Assembly: GCA_003645255.1 (NCBI GenBank)
Contig: QNES01000012.1
Location: 1 to 47,091 of the forward strand
Direction: 5' to 3'
Source: Gammaproteobacteria bacterium
GTDB lineage: Bacteria; Pseudomonadota; Gammaproteobacteria; Beggiatoales; Beggiatoaceae
Length of the DNA: 47,091 nucleotides
Shown: one piece after another, positions 26,757 through 35,059 of the stretch
Layout: each line of letters begins with the position of its first letter
How positions within the stretch are numbered: the stretch's first letter is position 1
The notes under the pieces: generated by a model
Database searches by the model: none
Told to the model about the DNA's origin: nothing
What the model saw: only the letters and a program-made list of their open reading frames with translations
Position numbers and translations under genes: made by a program

Positions 26757-27573
26757 TAAAAATCCAACTTTAAATTAACAATACCTTCGCCAACTCAAAA
26801 AATTTACCGTAAGTTATTAATTTTACGTGTTCCTGTCATTCCGAACGAATGTGATGAATATTAATAAATTCAGCATGTTATAGACTTATAGTGAAACTCG
26901 AAATTTCGTTACCGAAGTTAAATGACAACGATTTGGCGAAGGTATTGATTTAAAGGAAAGTATTAAATATGTATAGATTTTCATATAAATCACTTCACAA
27001 ATTTTAAATATTATCGTTTATTTTTAAATAAGTTATAAATATGCAAACGTGAATTTATTTATATGAAATTCTATATGCAAAAGTCTTTTCGAGGGTGGGT
27101 TGTTTTTTTGTAACCCACCAGTTCTAGCAAGCAATGGTGGGCAAGAAAACCCCCTTGCCCACCCTACAAAATGTTAAGGCAACTCGAAAAAAATAATATA
27201 CCAGGGTAACCTTTAGTCTTGTCTACAATCATCAAGGGTTTGTGGTTGCCCATGATGGGTATTTTATTTTTGGCGAGTTACCTAATAAACTTTTGCGTAC
27301 CTACTTAGGTGATTTCTTTAAAATAATATACAAGTGTTAAAGAAATACTATTTTTTCAAAAATTTTTTCTTATCAACAAGATATTGAACATTATAAAAAA
27401 TCTGAGTTTTGTCGTCAAAACTGGGCTTGAGAAATCCGATTTTTTCCAAAAATTGGATTTCTAATAAGTTAAGAATCATCTTAACTACTACAATTTTGGG
27501 AAATAATAGTATTTCTAAGGCGAAAAATTATTGTATATTATCAGGCTTTCAACTTTGAATTTTGGTGAATCAA
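26757..27573. other. Gene-free gap with several palindromes
   Basis: No reading frame here looks real. The region holds two strong inverted repeats: GGTGGGTT/AACCCACC at 27094-27119 and GGTGGGCAAG/CTTGCCCACC at 27136-27163. The second belongs to a GTAGGGTGGGCAA family also seen at 42153 and 43751. It also holds a variant family-C hairpin at 27430-27462 and a piece of family A near 27198-27260. A CGTTACCGAAGTT fragment at about 26908 recurs near 8446. Confidence 0.6.
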
Positions 27574-28326
27574 ATGAAAAAAATTGTTTTTTTTCTGATT
27601 ATGACTTTATTCTACTCAGTATCTTGTTTTGCGGGAAAAAGGTTCACTCTTGTAACCGTCGATTTTCCGCCTTATTATGGCGAAAATTTGCCAGAACAAG
27701 GTTGGGTTTCTGAGGTTGTGAGAACGGCTTTAGAAAGTCAAGGTTATGAAGTTGAAATCAAATTTATGTCCTGGGTTAAAGCCGTTGCAGACACAAAACA
27801 GGGCTACTATGACGCATTACTGGGTGCTTATCGCACGCCAGAAAGGGCAGATTTATATTATTTTTCAGTACCTATCGCACAAGCTCGCACAGGTTTTTTT
27901 AAAAGAAAAGAAGTCGATATTTCATTCAAAGAGCTAGACGAACTCAAAGGTTATAAAATTGGCGTTGTTAAAGGCTATGCTACCAGTAAGGAGTTTGATT
28001 TATCCGATTCTCTTAATAAAATTGAGGTTCAAAATTTGGATGATGGCTTGATAAAGCTCAAAAACCGGGAAATTGATTTGATGGCTGACAGTCGAGCAGT
28101 GGGCAAGTATCATTTGAAACTTTTAGAAAAAAAGAAACCAGGCATTGGTCAAGAGATTGAGTTTATCATGCCAGTTTTAGCCATGAATAAGCTCTATGTT
28201 GCCGTCTCTAAAAAAACCACTAACGCTTATCGGAAACTGATCGATTTTAATCAGGGCTTGAGGAAAATTTATATGAATGGCTCTTTTAGAAAAATAAAGG
28301 CTAAACATAAAAAGCACATTCAATAA
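27574..28326 (+). CDS. Periplasmic solute-binding protein, amino-acid ABC type (SBP_bac_3)
   Basis: The start MKKIVFFLIMTLFYSVSCFAG is a secretory signal peptide, placing the 250-residue product in the periplasm. The mature part follows the family-3 solute-binding pattern: FTLVTVDFPPYYGE at the start, GWVSEVVRTALESQGYEVE, then YDALLGAYRTPERADLYYFSVP and LDELKGYKIGVVKGYATS. These normally bind polar amino acids or similar small molecules, but no permease or ATPase genes are adjacent. Some such proteins work as sensors or are orphans. I chose the ATG at 27574, which starts the signal peptide, over an in-frame TTG at 27562. It converges with the fab cluster, with a hairpin between. Confidence 0.83.
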   Translation: MKKIVFFLIMTLFYSVSCFAGKRFTLVTVDFPPYYGENLPEQGWVSEVVRTALESQGYEVEIKFMSWVKAVADTKQGYYDALLGAYRTPERADLYYFSVPIAQARTGFFKRKEVDISFKELDELKGYKIGVVKGYATSKEFDLSDSLNKIEVQNLDDGLIKLKNREIDLMADSRAVGKYHLKLLEKKKPGIGQEIEFIMPVLAMNKLYVAVSKKTTNAYRKLIDFNQGLRKIYMNGSFRKIKAKHKKHIQ

Positions 28327-28328
28327 TG

Positions 28329-28365
28329 GAGTCCAAAGCTTTCCGTAGCAAAGCTTTGGGTTCCA
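28329..28365. repeat. Hairpin between converging genes, a repeated TCCAAAGCTTT palindrome
   Basis: CCAAAGCTTT (28333-28342) pairs perfectly with AAAGCTTTGG (28350-28359), flanked by TGGAGT and GGTTCCA, which extend the symmetry. It lies between two convergent genes and could end transcription from both sides, although a T-tract is lacking. The design resembles the branched palindrome at 14789-14849. Confidence 0.55.
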
Positions 28366-28378
28366 ACACATTCTTTAC

Positions 28379-28939
28379 TTATTTGAATAGCGCTTTTACC
28401 CGCTCTTCCAAATCAATAATATTGCGTCTGATAACGATTGAAGAACAGCTATTGCGTTCATCATGACACAAACCTTGAACGAGCAGATTGAGGTGTTCTA
28501 TATACGCCTTATTTAAAGCTGCTTTACCTTCCTCATAAACGAGGGGAATAGCGGGTTGAAGCACGGCAAGCTGAGTAAAAAATTGATTGGTTATATTAAA
28601 ACACTGTGTTAAATAGGCTTCTAAATCAATAAAATCCACTTCCGTTGCCCCTTGAATATCAGCCAACGTATAAGCCATAAAATCTATAGGGGTTCTATCT
28701 GTTACAAAGGAGCCTTTTTCGGCTTGCCATAAGGTGATAGTGGCTTCTATAACACGGTGTTGAATCCAAAGGCGCGTTTTAAAATCCATTGGGAGACCAG
28801 GGTGTAAGCCATGTTTTTCAAAAACTTGACGAGTGCTGGTTTGAACGAAAGGAATTCTTTTATAGGTAGCAATGGCTTTGGCTAAGGTTGTTTTCCCTGT
28901 GCGGTGGCTGCCACAGATGCCTATTCTATAGATTTTCAT
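28379..28939 (-). CDS. P-loop NTPase/kinase-like protein (NadR-like AAA) in the usual tmk position
   Basis: This cytoplasmic protein of 186 residues has a Walker A motif at the very start (GICGSHRTGKTT, residues 7-18) and an acidic DRTPIDFMAYTLAD segment. The pattern fits NadR-like nucleotide kinases. It does not resemble thymidylate kinase, which would show a DR(Y/H) lid motif. I chose the ATG at 28939, which gives the family's MKIYRIGICG start 29 nt after the mltG stop; an upstream in-frame start would overlap mltG. In most gammaproteobacteria tmk and holB follow mltG. Here this gene is followed by the convergent binding protein, so the operon has been rearranged. Its substrate is unknown. 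Confidence 0.7.
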   Translation of the reverse strand: MKIYRIGICGSHRTGKTTLAKAIATYKRIPFVQTSTRQVFEKHGLHPGLPMDFKTRLWIQHRVIEATITLWQAEKGSFVTDRTPIDFMAYTLADIQGATEVDFIDLEAYLTQCFNITNQFFTQLAVLQPAIPLVYEEGKAALNKAYIEHLNLLVQGLCHDERNSCSSIVIRRNIIDLEERVKALFK

Positions 28940-28968
28940 GTATATTGCTAATGATTGAATTTGTCGCT

Positions 28969-30033
28969 TTAACCACGACATGCGGCACAGCTTGGATATT
29001 TTTTACATTGACTTTGATAACGTGAAGACTTGCCCTTAAGTTGATATTCAATGACAGCACACGCATGTTCTTTATAAGTCGCGGAAAAATAGTGATGACC
29101 TTGATTACCTTTAGCAACAAAAAACAGGGCATCCCCTTCAGCCGGATTAACCGCCGCATATAAAGCCGCCCGCCCTGGCATCGCAATGGGGGTGGGTGGT
29201 AAACCTTTATTAAGGTAAGTGTTATAGGGGTTATTTCGTTTCAAATCCGATTTGCGAATATTACCATTATAAGCATCACCCAATCCGTAAATGACCGTTG
29301 GATCGGTTTGTAAACGCATTTTTTTTTCCAAACGTCGTACAAAAACGCCTGCAATGAGCGGGCGTTCTTCGACAACAGCCGTTTCTTTTTCAACGATAGA
29401 TGCCAGTATCAATGCTTCATAAGGTGTTTTCAAAGGTAAATCATCGCGTCGTTTTTCCCACACTGCTTTTAACTCTTTTTGCATCATTTTGTAAGCGCGT
29501 TGCAAAAATTCAACATCAGTTGTTCCTGTTGGGAAAAAATAAGTATCGGGATAAAAACGCCCTTCAGGATGTTGATCAGCCCAACCGAGTTTTGCCATGA
29601 TAGCCTGATACTTAATATTGTCAAGTGTTTCTACTATATTAGGGTGTTTATGTATGGCAGCTATCAATTGCCGAAAATTCCACCCTTCAGGAATTGTTAA
29701 AGAATATTGTATATTTTTACCCGCAATGAGAATATCTAATAATTGTTGTGGTGTTGTATCCTTTGGAATAATATATTCACCCACTTTAATCAAATGCGCT
29801 CTTTTTTGCCAACGTGCCAAGGAAAACCAAGCAAGTGCCGTGGAATAATTCATGAGTCCTTGGTCCATTAGATCAATTGCAACTTGACGTAATGTGGCAT
29901 TAGGCGGTACGGTATAATGCAAATCATCATATAAAGGTAATGGTGCGATCAGCTGATATTTATAAATCCAATATCCGCCACAACTGATTGCGGTAATAAA
30001 TAATAATAGGAGTAAAAATAGGATTCTAAACAT
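28969..30033 (-). CDS. mltG: Endolytic murein transglycosylase MltG
   Basis: MltG cleaves nascent peptidoglycan strands inside the chain and probably ends glycan synthesis. It is anchored in the inner membrane by the N-terminal segment (about 4-24) with its catalytic part in the periplasm. A LysM-like region (VPPNATLRQVAIDL) precedes the YceG domain, where ASIVEKET contains the catalytic glutamate (about residue 217) and RLQTDPTVIYGLG and NPYNTYLNKGLPPTPIAMPG follow. The length of 354 is typical. The C-terminal tail is unusual, with three cysteines in CKKYPSCAAC. It ends the fatty-acid cluster, but the usual pabC gene before it is replaced by a ParA fragment. Confidence 0.94.
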   Translation of the reverse strand: MFRILFLLLLLFITAISCGGYWIYKYQLIAPLPLYDDLHYTVPPNATLRQVAIDLMDQGLMNYSTALAWFSLARWQKRAHLIKVGEYIIPKDTTPQQLLDILIAGKNIQYSLTIPEGWNFRQLIAAIHKHPNIVETLDNIKYQAIMAKLGWADQHPEGRFYPDTYFFPTGTTDVEFLQRAYKMMQKELKAVWEKRRDDLPLKTPYEALILASIVEKETAVVEERPLIAGVFVRRLEKKMRLQTDPTVIYGLGDAYNGNIRKSDLKRNNPYNTYLNKGLPPTPIAMPGRAALYAAVNPAEGDALFFVAKGNQGHHYFSATYKEHACAVIEYQLKGKSSRYQSQCKKYPSCAACRG

Positions 30034-30036
30034 AAT

Positions 30037-30200
30037 TTATGCAACCACTCGAATTTTCTTCCCAAGCACCAGTGCTGTTAGATGATATTGGGAGTCAGCA
30101 TCAACCATAAATTAAAGAGCATTGTGGTTTTGCTGACACCGCTTTTATGATTAAACAGGGTAATTACTTCGTTTTTTCCTTTATTTTCGCCATAACTCAT
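30037..30200 (-). pseudogene. Remnant of a ParA-type ATPase gene, frameshifted
   Basis: From an ATG at 30200, directly against the fabF stop, the frame encodes 40 residues with EVITLFNHKSGVSKTTMLFN. This is the deviant Walker A start of ParA/Soj-like ATPases, normally HKGGVSKTT, and it then stops at 30078. In another frame the following DNA reads ADSQYHLTALVLGKKIRVVA, the family's next conserved block (DADPQxNLTxxVLG). About 15-20 residues between the two blocks are missing and the frame is shifted. I call it a decayed fragment of a partitioning-type ATPase, probably from a plasmid or mobile element. Seen: both motifs in register with the family. Inferred: the history. Confidence 0.7.
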
Positions 30201-31448
30201 TTAGCTTTCCAAACGTTTAAAGACTAACGTTCCATTCGTTCCACCAAATCCAAACGAATTTGATAATGCAATATTAATCTTCATTTTTTTCGCCTGATGA
30301 GCTACATAATCTAGGCCATCACATTCAGAATCAAGGTTAAATAGATTAATAGTAGGCGGTGCGACTTGATCACGAAGACTTAACACACTAAACACCGCTT
30401 CTAAGCCACCGGCGGCACCTAACAAGTGTCCTGTCATGGATTTAGTCGAACTTACCGCTAAATTTTTGGCATGATCAGCAAATACTTTTTTAATCGCATA
30501 AGTTTCGACTTTATCACCTGCTGGAGTTGAAGTGCCATGTGCATTGATATAGTCCACTTGAGTGGGGTTAATCTGGGCATTACGTAGTGCATTTAACATA
30601 CAACGTCGTGCCCCATCGCCATCTGCCTGTGGCAAGGTCATGTGATAAGCATCGCCACTCATACCTGAACCAAGTAATTCTGCATAAATACGTGCACCAC
30701 GTCGTTTAGCCAATTCATACTCTTCCAATACTAATACACCCGCTCCGTCGCTGAGAACAAAACCGTCACGATCTTTATCCCATGGACGACTTGCCGTTTC
30801 AGGCGAATCGTTGCGAGTAGATAAAGCACGAGCTGCCGCAAATCCCCCAATTCCCATTTCTGAGCTTGCCATTTCTGCGCCGCCGGCAATCATTACATCA
30901 GCATCACCATACTCAATCAAACGGGCAGCATTCCCAATATTATGTGTTCCAGTTGAACAGGCGGTGACAATCGCATAATTCGGTCCTTTCAAACTGTACT
31001 TTACTGATAGGTTACCGGCTATCATATTGATAATATTGCTCGGCACAAAAAAAGGGGAAATTTTACGCGCTCCTCCTTGCAAAAAAACATTATGGCCCTT
31101 TTCGATACCATGAAGTCCGCCTATTCCAGAACCTATTGCTACACCGATCCGTTCGGCATTGGTTTCAGTAATTTCTAAACCTGCATCTTCGATAGCTTGC
31201 ACACCGGCAGCAATGCCATAATGGATGAAAATATCCATTTTTTTAGCTTCTTTGATAGATAGGTATTGCTTAACATCAAAGCCTTTAACCTGTCCTGCAA
31301 ATCGAGTGGCAAAACCTTCAGTGTCAAAATCGGTAATCATTGCAATTCCGCTTTTTCCGGCCAATACGGTTTCCCAACTTTCTTTAACGGTTAAACCCAC
31401 TGGAGAAATGGTGCCCAGACCGGTAATAACAACTCGTCTTTTAGTCAC
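30201..31448 (-). CDS. fabF: Beta-ketoacyl-ACP synthase II (FabF)
   Basis: FabF condenses malonyl-ACP with growing acyl-ACP in fatty-acid elongation. The start is a GTG at 31448, giving [12 protein letters not shown] like the E. coli MSKRRVVVTG start, with a GAGGTG Shine-Dalgarno 10 nt ahead; longer starts lack support. The catalytic triad is visible: C164 in TACSTGTHN, a histidine in [11 protein letters not shown] (about 305) and another in [11 protein letters not shown] (about 342). The 415-residue length is standard. It lies downstream of acpP, with about 180 bp and a family-B element between them. Confidence 0.95.
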   Translation of the reverse strand: MTKRRVVITGLGTISPVGLTVKESWETVLAGKSGIAMITDFDTEGFATRFAGQVKGFDVKQYLSIKEAKKMDIFIHYGIAAGVQAIEDAGLEITETNAERIGVAIGSGIGGLHGIEKGHNVFLQGGARKISPFFVPSNIINMIAGNLSVKYSLKGPNYAIVTACSTGTHNIGNAARLIEYGDADVMIAGGAEMASSEMGIGGFAAARALSTRNDSPETASRPWDKDRDGFVLSDGAGVLVLEEYELAKRRGARIYAELLGSGMSGDAYHMTLPQADGDGARRCMLNALRNAQINPTQVDYINAHGTSTPAGDKVETYAIKKVFADHAKNLAVSSTKSMTGHLLGAAGGLEAVFSVLSLRDQVAPPTINLFNLDSECDGLDYVAHQAKKMKINIALSNSFGFGGTNGTLVFKRLES

Positions 31449-31488
31449 TTTAGTTATACACCTCGAACAAAAGGCCAACGTAACCTGT

Positions 31489-31581
31489 TATAGATGTTCA
31501 GAAAAATAAATTCTTAGAAACCAAGTTTCGGTCAGAAACTTGGTTTATTTTTAGTGAAATTATTTATCTGAAAAACGATAG
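31489..31581. repeat. Family-B element in the fabF leader
   Basis: The ends TATAGATGTTCAGAAAAATA and TTATTTATCTGAAAAACGATA are inverted copies. The interior holds AAACCAAGTTTC...GAAACTTGGTTT, a family-C-like hairpin. It lies about 40 bp upstream of the fabF start, so it is part of any acpP-fabF transcript. Confidence 0.75.
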
Positions 31582-31630
31582 GTCATAAAACCTATCAAGC
31601 AACGTGGCCTTTAAAGTCTTTCTTTTCCAA

Positions 31631-31873
31631 TTATTCTTCTTTATTGGCCTTAATATAATCAATCGCTTGTTGTACGGTTTGGATTTTTTCGGCTTCTTCA
31701 TCAGGGATTTCGCACCCAAATTCTTCTTCAAGTGCCATCACCAATTCTACAGTATCAAGGGAATCTGCACCGAGGTCATCGACAAAGGAGGATTCATGAC
31801 TGACCTCATCTTCTTTGACACCCAATTGTTCGACTACGATTTTCTTGACACGTTCCTCAATGGTACTGCTCAT
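31631..31873 (-). CDS. acpP: Acyl carrier protein
   Basis: AcpP carries fatty-acyl intermediates on a phosphopantetheine arm. The 80-residue acidic, helical protein has the attachment serine at 38 in the invariant DSL motif ([18 protein letters not shown]), and ends with a final helix AIDYIKANK. An AGAGGAC Shine-Dalgarno stands in front of the ATG at 31873, as expected for one of the cell's most abundant proteins. Repeats fill the gap to fabG upstream. Confidence 0.97.
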   Translation of the reverse strand: MSSTIEERVKKIVVEQLGVKEDEVSHESSFVDDLGADSLDTVELVMALEEEFGCEIPDEEAEKIQTVQQAIDYIKANKEE

Positions 31874-31903
31874 AACAAATTAGTCCTCTTTTCAATTATC
31901 ATT

Positions 31904-32081
31904 TATCAGTTGTCAGTTATCAGTTATTCATTCATAATAAACCTATAGATGTTCAGATAAATAAATTCTTATTCACCTGCGGGCTTGAAAAAAAACTTGA
32001 TTTATTGTCAGTGAAATTATTTATATGAAAAACTATAGCACCATGTATATCTCGGTTTGTTTACTGATGACTGATAACTGA
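31904..32081. repeat. TAACTGA units and a family-B element between fabG and acpP
   Basis: Minus-strand TAACTGA units occupy 31904-31930. A family-B element runs from CTATAGATGTTCAG at 31943 to AAAAACTATAG at 32038. Further TCAGTTA units at 32066-32081 begin directly at the fabG stop codon on the minus strand. A transcript crossing this gap would contain the whole palindrome. Confidence 0.75.
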
Positions 32082-32825
32082 TTACGACATATACATGCCA
32101 CCATTGACATGTAAAGTTTCACCTGTAATATAGGCGGCTGCTTTCGATGCTAAAAATACGACAGCGTTTGCAACATCATTCACCTCACCAACCCGGTTCA
32201 ATGGAATTTGTTGCAACAAAGCACCACGTTGTTCTTCTGAGAGATTGTAGGTCATATCCGTATTAATAAAGCCGGGAGCAATGCTATTAACTGTGATTCC
32301 ACGACTGCCAACTTCTCTCGCTAATGATTTGCTAAAGGCGATGACACCGGCTTTTGCAGCCGTATAATTTACCTGTCCAGCATTACCGGTCAAACCAACA
32401 ACGCTAGTTAGATTAATAATACGCCCATGTCGTGCTTTCATCATGGCACGGAGACAGACTTTAGATAGGCGATAAACCCCTGTTAAATTTGTATTGATGA
32501 CATGATTCCAGTCTTCATCCTTCATTCGCATCAATAGCGCGTCACGAGTTATAGCCGCATTGTTAACTAAAATACTCGGCATGGCTTTACCTAAAGTAGC
32601 AGCTAGAGCATTAATGGAATCGGAATTAGCAATATCAAGCACTTTTCCTTCTCCTTTAATATCTAATTCGCGCAAAGCTTGTGTAATATGTTCTGCACCT
32701 GCTTTAGTGGTTGCAGTACCAAACACAGACGCACCCGCTTGTCCCAAAACATTCGCAATGCTTTGACCAATGCCGCGACTGGCACCCGTGACTAAGGCTA
32801 TTTCACCGCTTAAATCCAAATTCAT
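32082..32825 (-). CDS. fabG: 3-oxoacyl-ACP reductase FabG
   Basis: FabG reduces 3-oxoacyl-ACP with NADPH in fatty-acid elongation. The 247 residues form a short-chain dehydrogenase: TGASRGIGQSIA (nucleotide binding, 13-24), NNAAITRD, the catalytic serine in NLTSVVG, the YTAAK tyrosine-lysine pair, and IAPGFINTDMT. The start codon overlaps the fabD stop (ATGA), so they are translationally coupled. Length and position in the fabH-fabD-fabG-acpP order are standard. Confidence 0.96.
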   Translation of the reverse strand: MNLDLSGEIALVTGASRGIGQSIANVLGQAGASVFGTATTKAGAEHITQALRELDIKGEGKVLDIANSDSINALAATLGKAMPSILVNNAAITRDALLMRMKDEDWNHVINTNLTGVYRLSKVCLRAMMKARHGRIINLTSVVGLTGNAGQVNYTAAKAGVIAFSKSLAREVGSRGITVNSIAPGFINTDMTYNLSEEQRGALLQQIPLNRVGEVNDVANAVVFLASKAAAYITGETLHVNGGMYMS

Positions 32826-33751
32826 GCCTGGGCCTCCAACGCTTGTTCTAATGTCTTAATATCCATAATCGGTTTAACGATTTTTCCACGGGCAATACGT
32901 TTATTCATACCTGTTAATACTTTACCGGGACCACATTCAAATAACATTGTAACACCGATGTCTAACATTTTTTCAATCGTTTCCACCCAACGTACCGGCT
33001 GATAGAGTTGAGCGGTTAAGGCAGTACGAATATCAGCCACTTTAGTTTTAATGGAAACATCAACATTATGAATCACCGGAATGGTTGGTATATTTATATT
33101 GACAACCGCAAGACGTTTTGCCATTTTTTCAGCCGCATGCAGCATTAAGCGACTATGAGCAGGTACACTGACTGGCAATAAGATCACTTTAGCTTTTGCC
33201 GCTTTCGCCTGTTCTATTGCCCGTTTAACAGCAGCAGTATGTCCAGCTATGGTCACTTGACCTGGGGCGTTAAAATTCACGGCTGAAACAACTTGATCCT
33301 GGGCAACGGTGGCACACAGTTCAATGATTTGCTCATTTTTTAAACCTAAAATAGCTGCCATAGCCCCTTCACCTGAAGGTACAGCGGCTTGCATAAAACG
33401 CCCCCGATCTTGTACCAAATTAAGCGCAGTTTTAAATTCTAATGCGTCTGCACAAACTAAAGCGCTGTATTCACCAAAACTGTGTCCAGCCATTAAAATG
33501 GGTTTATGCCCCCCTTGTTCCAGCCAGACCCGCCATACCGCAACGCCCCCTGCTAGTAATGCTGGTTGAGTTTTGTCCGTTTGATTTAAGTCTTCCTTTG
33601 GCCCTTGTTGGCTCAATTTCCATAAGTCATAGCCCAACACTTCAGATGCTTCTTCAAAAGTGTGTTTGACCACAAGATAAGTCGCTCCCAAATCAGCTAA
33701 CATACCTACTGATTGGGAACCTTGTCCTGGAAAAACAAATGCGTGTTTCAT
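32822..33751 (-). CDS. fabD: Malonyl-CoA:ACP acyltransferase FabD
   Basis: FabD loads malonyl groups onto acyl carrier protein. The 309-residue protein starts with AFVFPGQGSQSVGML and has the serine nucleophile at 91 in GHSFGEYSAL. The oxyanion/arginine region is present, and so is the catalytic histidine in VSVPAHSRLM (about 201). The ATG at 33751 is preceded only by TTAACCA heptamers, with no Shine-Dalgarno. In this gene order fabD normally follows fabH closely; here about 350 bp of repeats intervene, so a separate promoter is possible. Confidence 0.96.
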   Translation of the reverse strand: MKHAFVFPGQGSQSVGMLADLGATYLVVKHTFEEASEVLGYDLWKLSQQGPKEDLNQTDKTQPALLAGGVAVWRVWLEQGGHKPILMAGHSFGEYSALVCADALEFKTALNLVQDRGRFMQAAVPSGEGAMAAILGLKNEQIIELCATVAQDQVVSAVNFNAPGQVTIAGHTAAVKRAIEQAKAAKAKVILLPVSVPAHSRLMLHAAEKMAKRLAVVNINIPTIPVIHNVDVSIKTKVADIRTALTAQLYQPVRWVETIEKMLDIGVTMLFECGPGKVLTGMNKRIARGKIVKPIMDIKTLEQALEAQA

Positions 33752-33797
33752 TATAATGGTTAATGGTTAATGGTTAATGGTTAATGGTTAATGGTGG
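33752..33797 (-). repeat. TTAACCA heptamer array at the fabD start
   Basis: On the minus strand five to six CCATTAA units run into TATA and the fabD ATG. Read on the plus strand the unit is TTAATGG, the same as at rbfA but in the opposite orientation relative to the gene it precedes. Confidence 0.8.
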
Positions 33798-33840
33798 ATG
33801 GTTCACCATTAATAAGGAACGTGCATAAACTCTGCACGTT

Positions 33841-33962
33841 AAATTTTCGGATTTTTATAGGGGTGAAGCGTTCGTTATCGCCCTGATAATCCTGAAAGTC
33901 AGGGCCGACACTAAAGAATGCCCCTACGAGACGAGATCAGCGAAGCGAAAATCCGAAAATTT
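33841..33962. mobile_element. MITE-like palindromic element in the fabH-fabD gap
   Basis: AAATTTTCGGATTTT (33841-33855) and AAAATCCGAAAATTT (33948-33962) are exact inverted repeats bounding about 120 bp. Inside, ATAGGGG and CCCCTAC lie just within the ends, and CCCTGA...TCAGGG forms a central hairpin. A short CGTGCA...TGCACG hairpin abuts the left end. It has no coding capacity. Composition and layout suggest a small transposon-like palindrome inserted into the operon. Confidence 0.6.
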
Positions 33963-33977
33963 GACTGCTCAGAGTAT

Positions 33978-34099
33978 ATAGTTTGTCAAATTAATAATTA
34001 CGCACGTTAAACCTGTCCCGAGTTTTTGGAAATTATTTACTTGAACATCTATACGTTAATTAACCATTAACCATTAACCATTAATCATTAAGCATTAAG
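33978..34099. repeat. Family-B fragment and TTAATGG array after fabH
   Basis: A right-end fragment of family B (AAATTATTTACTTGAACATC) lies at about 34029-34050. It is followed by TTAACCA/TTAATCA/TTAAGCA heptamers at 34055-34099 that run straight up to the fabH stop codon. Confidence 0.65.
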
Positions 34100-35059
34100 T
34101 CAATATTTTAGCAAAACAGCCCCCCAAGTAAATCCACCACCTACCGCTTCCAATAACAATAGATCACCACGTTGAATGCGCCCATCACGCACAGCAACGT
34201 CTAAAGCTAATGGGACAGAAGCCGCTGAGGTATTGCCGTGTTCTGATACGGTGACAACGACTTTTTCCATCGGCAATTTTAATTTTTTCGCGGTTGCTGT
34301 AATAATGCGAATATTCGCTTGATGGGGGACTAACCAATCAATGGCACTCATGTCAAGTTGATTGGCAATTAATGCTTCGTCAACTACTTTACTTAATGCC
34401 TTAACGGCAAATTTAAAAACTTCATTGCCCTGCATTTTGGTAAAAGCATCGCCGTTAAGACCGCCCTGTACAACCTTTGCAGGTGCCGTTAATAGCTCTT
34501 TATAAGCACCATCTGCATGTAAATGGCTTGATAAAATTCCTGGTGTCCTACTCGCTTCAAGCACAACCGCCCCACTACCATCACCAAACAATACACAGGT
34601 ATTACGATCCGACCAATTTATCAAGCGTGAAAAAATATCAGCACCAACAACTAATGCACGTTGTACAGTGCCTGTTTTGATAAATTGATCGGCAATACTT
34701 AAAGCATAAATAAAACCACTACATACTGCCTGCACGTCAAAAGCCATAGCTCCATGATTCCCTAAACGTGCTTGAAGCAAACAAGCCGTGCTGGGAAAAA
34801 TACGATCAGGCGTGGTCGTCGCTAAAATTATTAAATCTATTTCACTCACATCACACTGAGCCATGTCCAATGCACGGCGAGCAGCTTGTTCTGCTAAATC
34901 ACAGGTATCTTGATCCTCAGCCGCCAAATGACGGGTGCGTATACCCGTCCGTTCAATAATCCATTGTTCATTAGTATCGACTAAGCTTTCAAGAGCTGCA
35001 TTAGTCAAAACCCTTTTTGGCAAATAACTGCCTGTTCCAATTAGACGAGAATAGCTCAC
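34100..35059 (-). CDS. fabH: Beta-ketoacyl-ACP synthase III FabH
   Basis: FabH starts fatty-acid synthesis by condensing acetyl-CoA with malonyl-ACP. The 319 residues carry the catalytic cysteine at 113 ([10 protein letters not shown]), the histidine in VPHQANIRI (about 246) and the asparagine in GNTSAASVP (about 276). The N-terminal [14 protein letters not shown] and [12 protein letters not shown] are typical. The start is GTG at 35059, overlapping the plsX stop (GTGA), so fabH is coupled to plsX. Confidence 0.96.
   Translation of the reverse strand: MSYSRLIGTGSYLPKRVLTNAALESLVDTNEQWIIERTGIRTRHLAAEDQDTCDLAEQAARRALDMAQCDVSEIDLIILATTTPDRIFPSTACLLQARLGNHGAMAFDVQAVCSGFIYALSIADQFIKTGTVQRALVVGADIFSRLINWSDRNTCVLFGDGSGAVVLEASRTPGILSSHLHADGAYKELLTAPAKVVQGGLNGDAFTKMQGNEVFKFAVKALSKVVDEALIANQLDMSAIDWLVPHQANIRIITATAKKLKLPMEKVVVTVSEHGNTSAASVPLALDVAVRDGRIQRGDLLLLEAVGGGFTWGAVLLKY

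Noticed and set aside
28379-28981. Calling the gene after mltG tmk from its position
   Set aside because: The Walker A is at the extreme N-terminus as in kinases, but the thymidylate-kinase lid and DR(Y/H) motifs are missing and the rest looks NadR-like.
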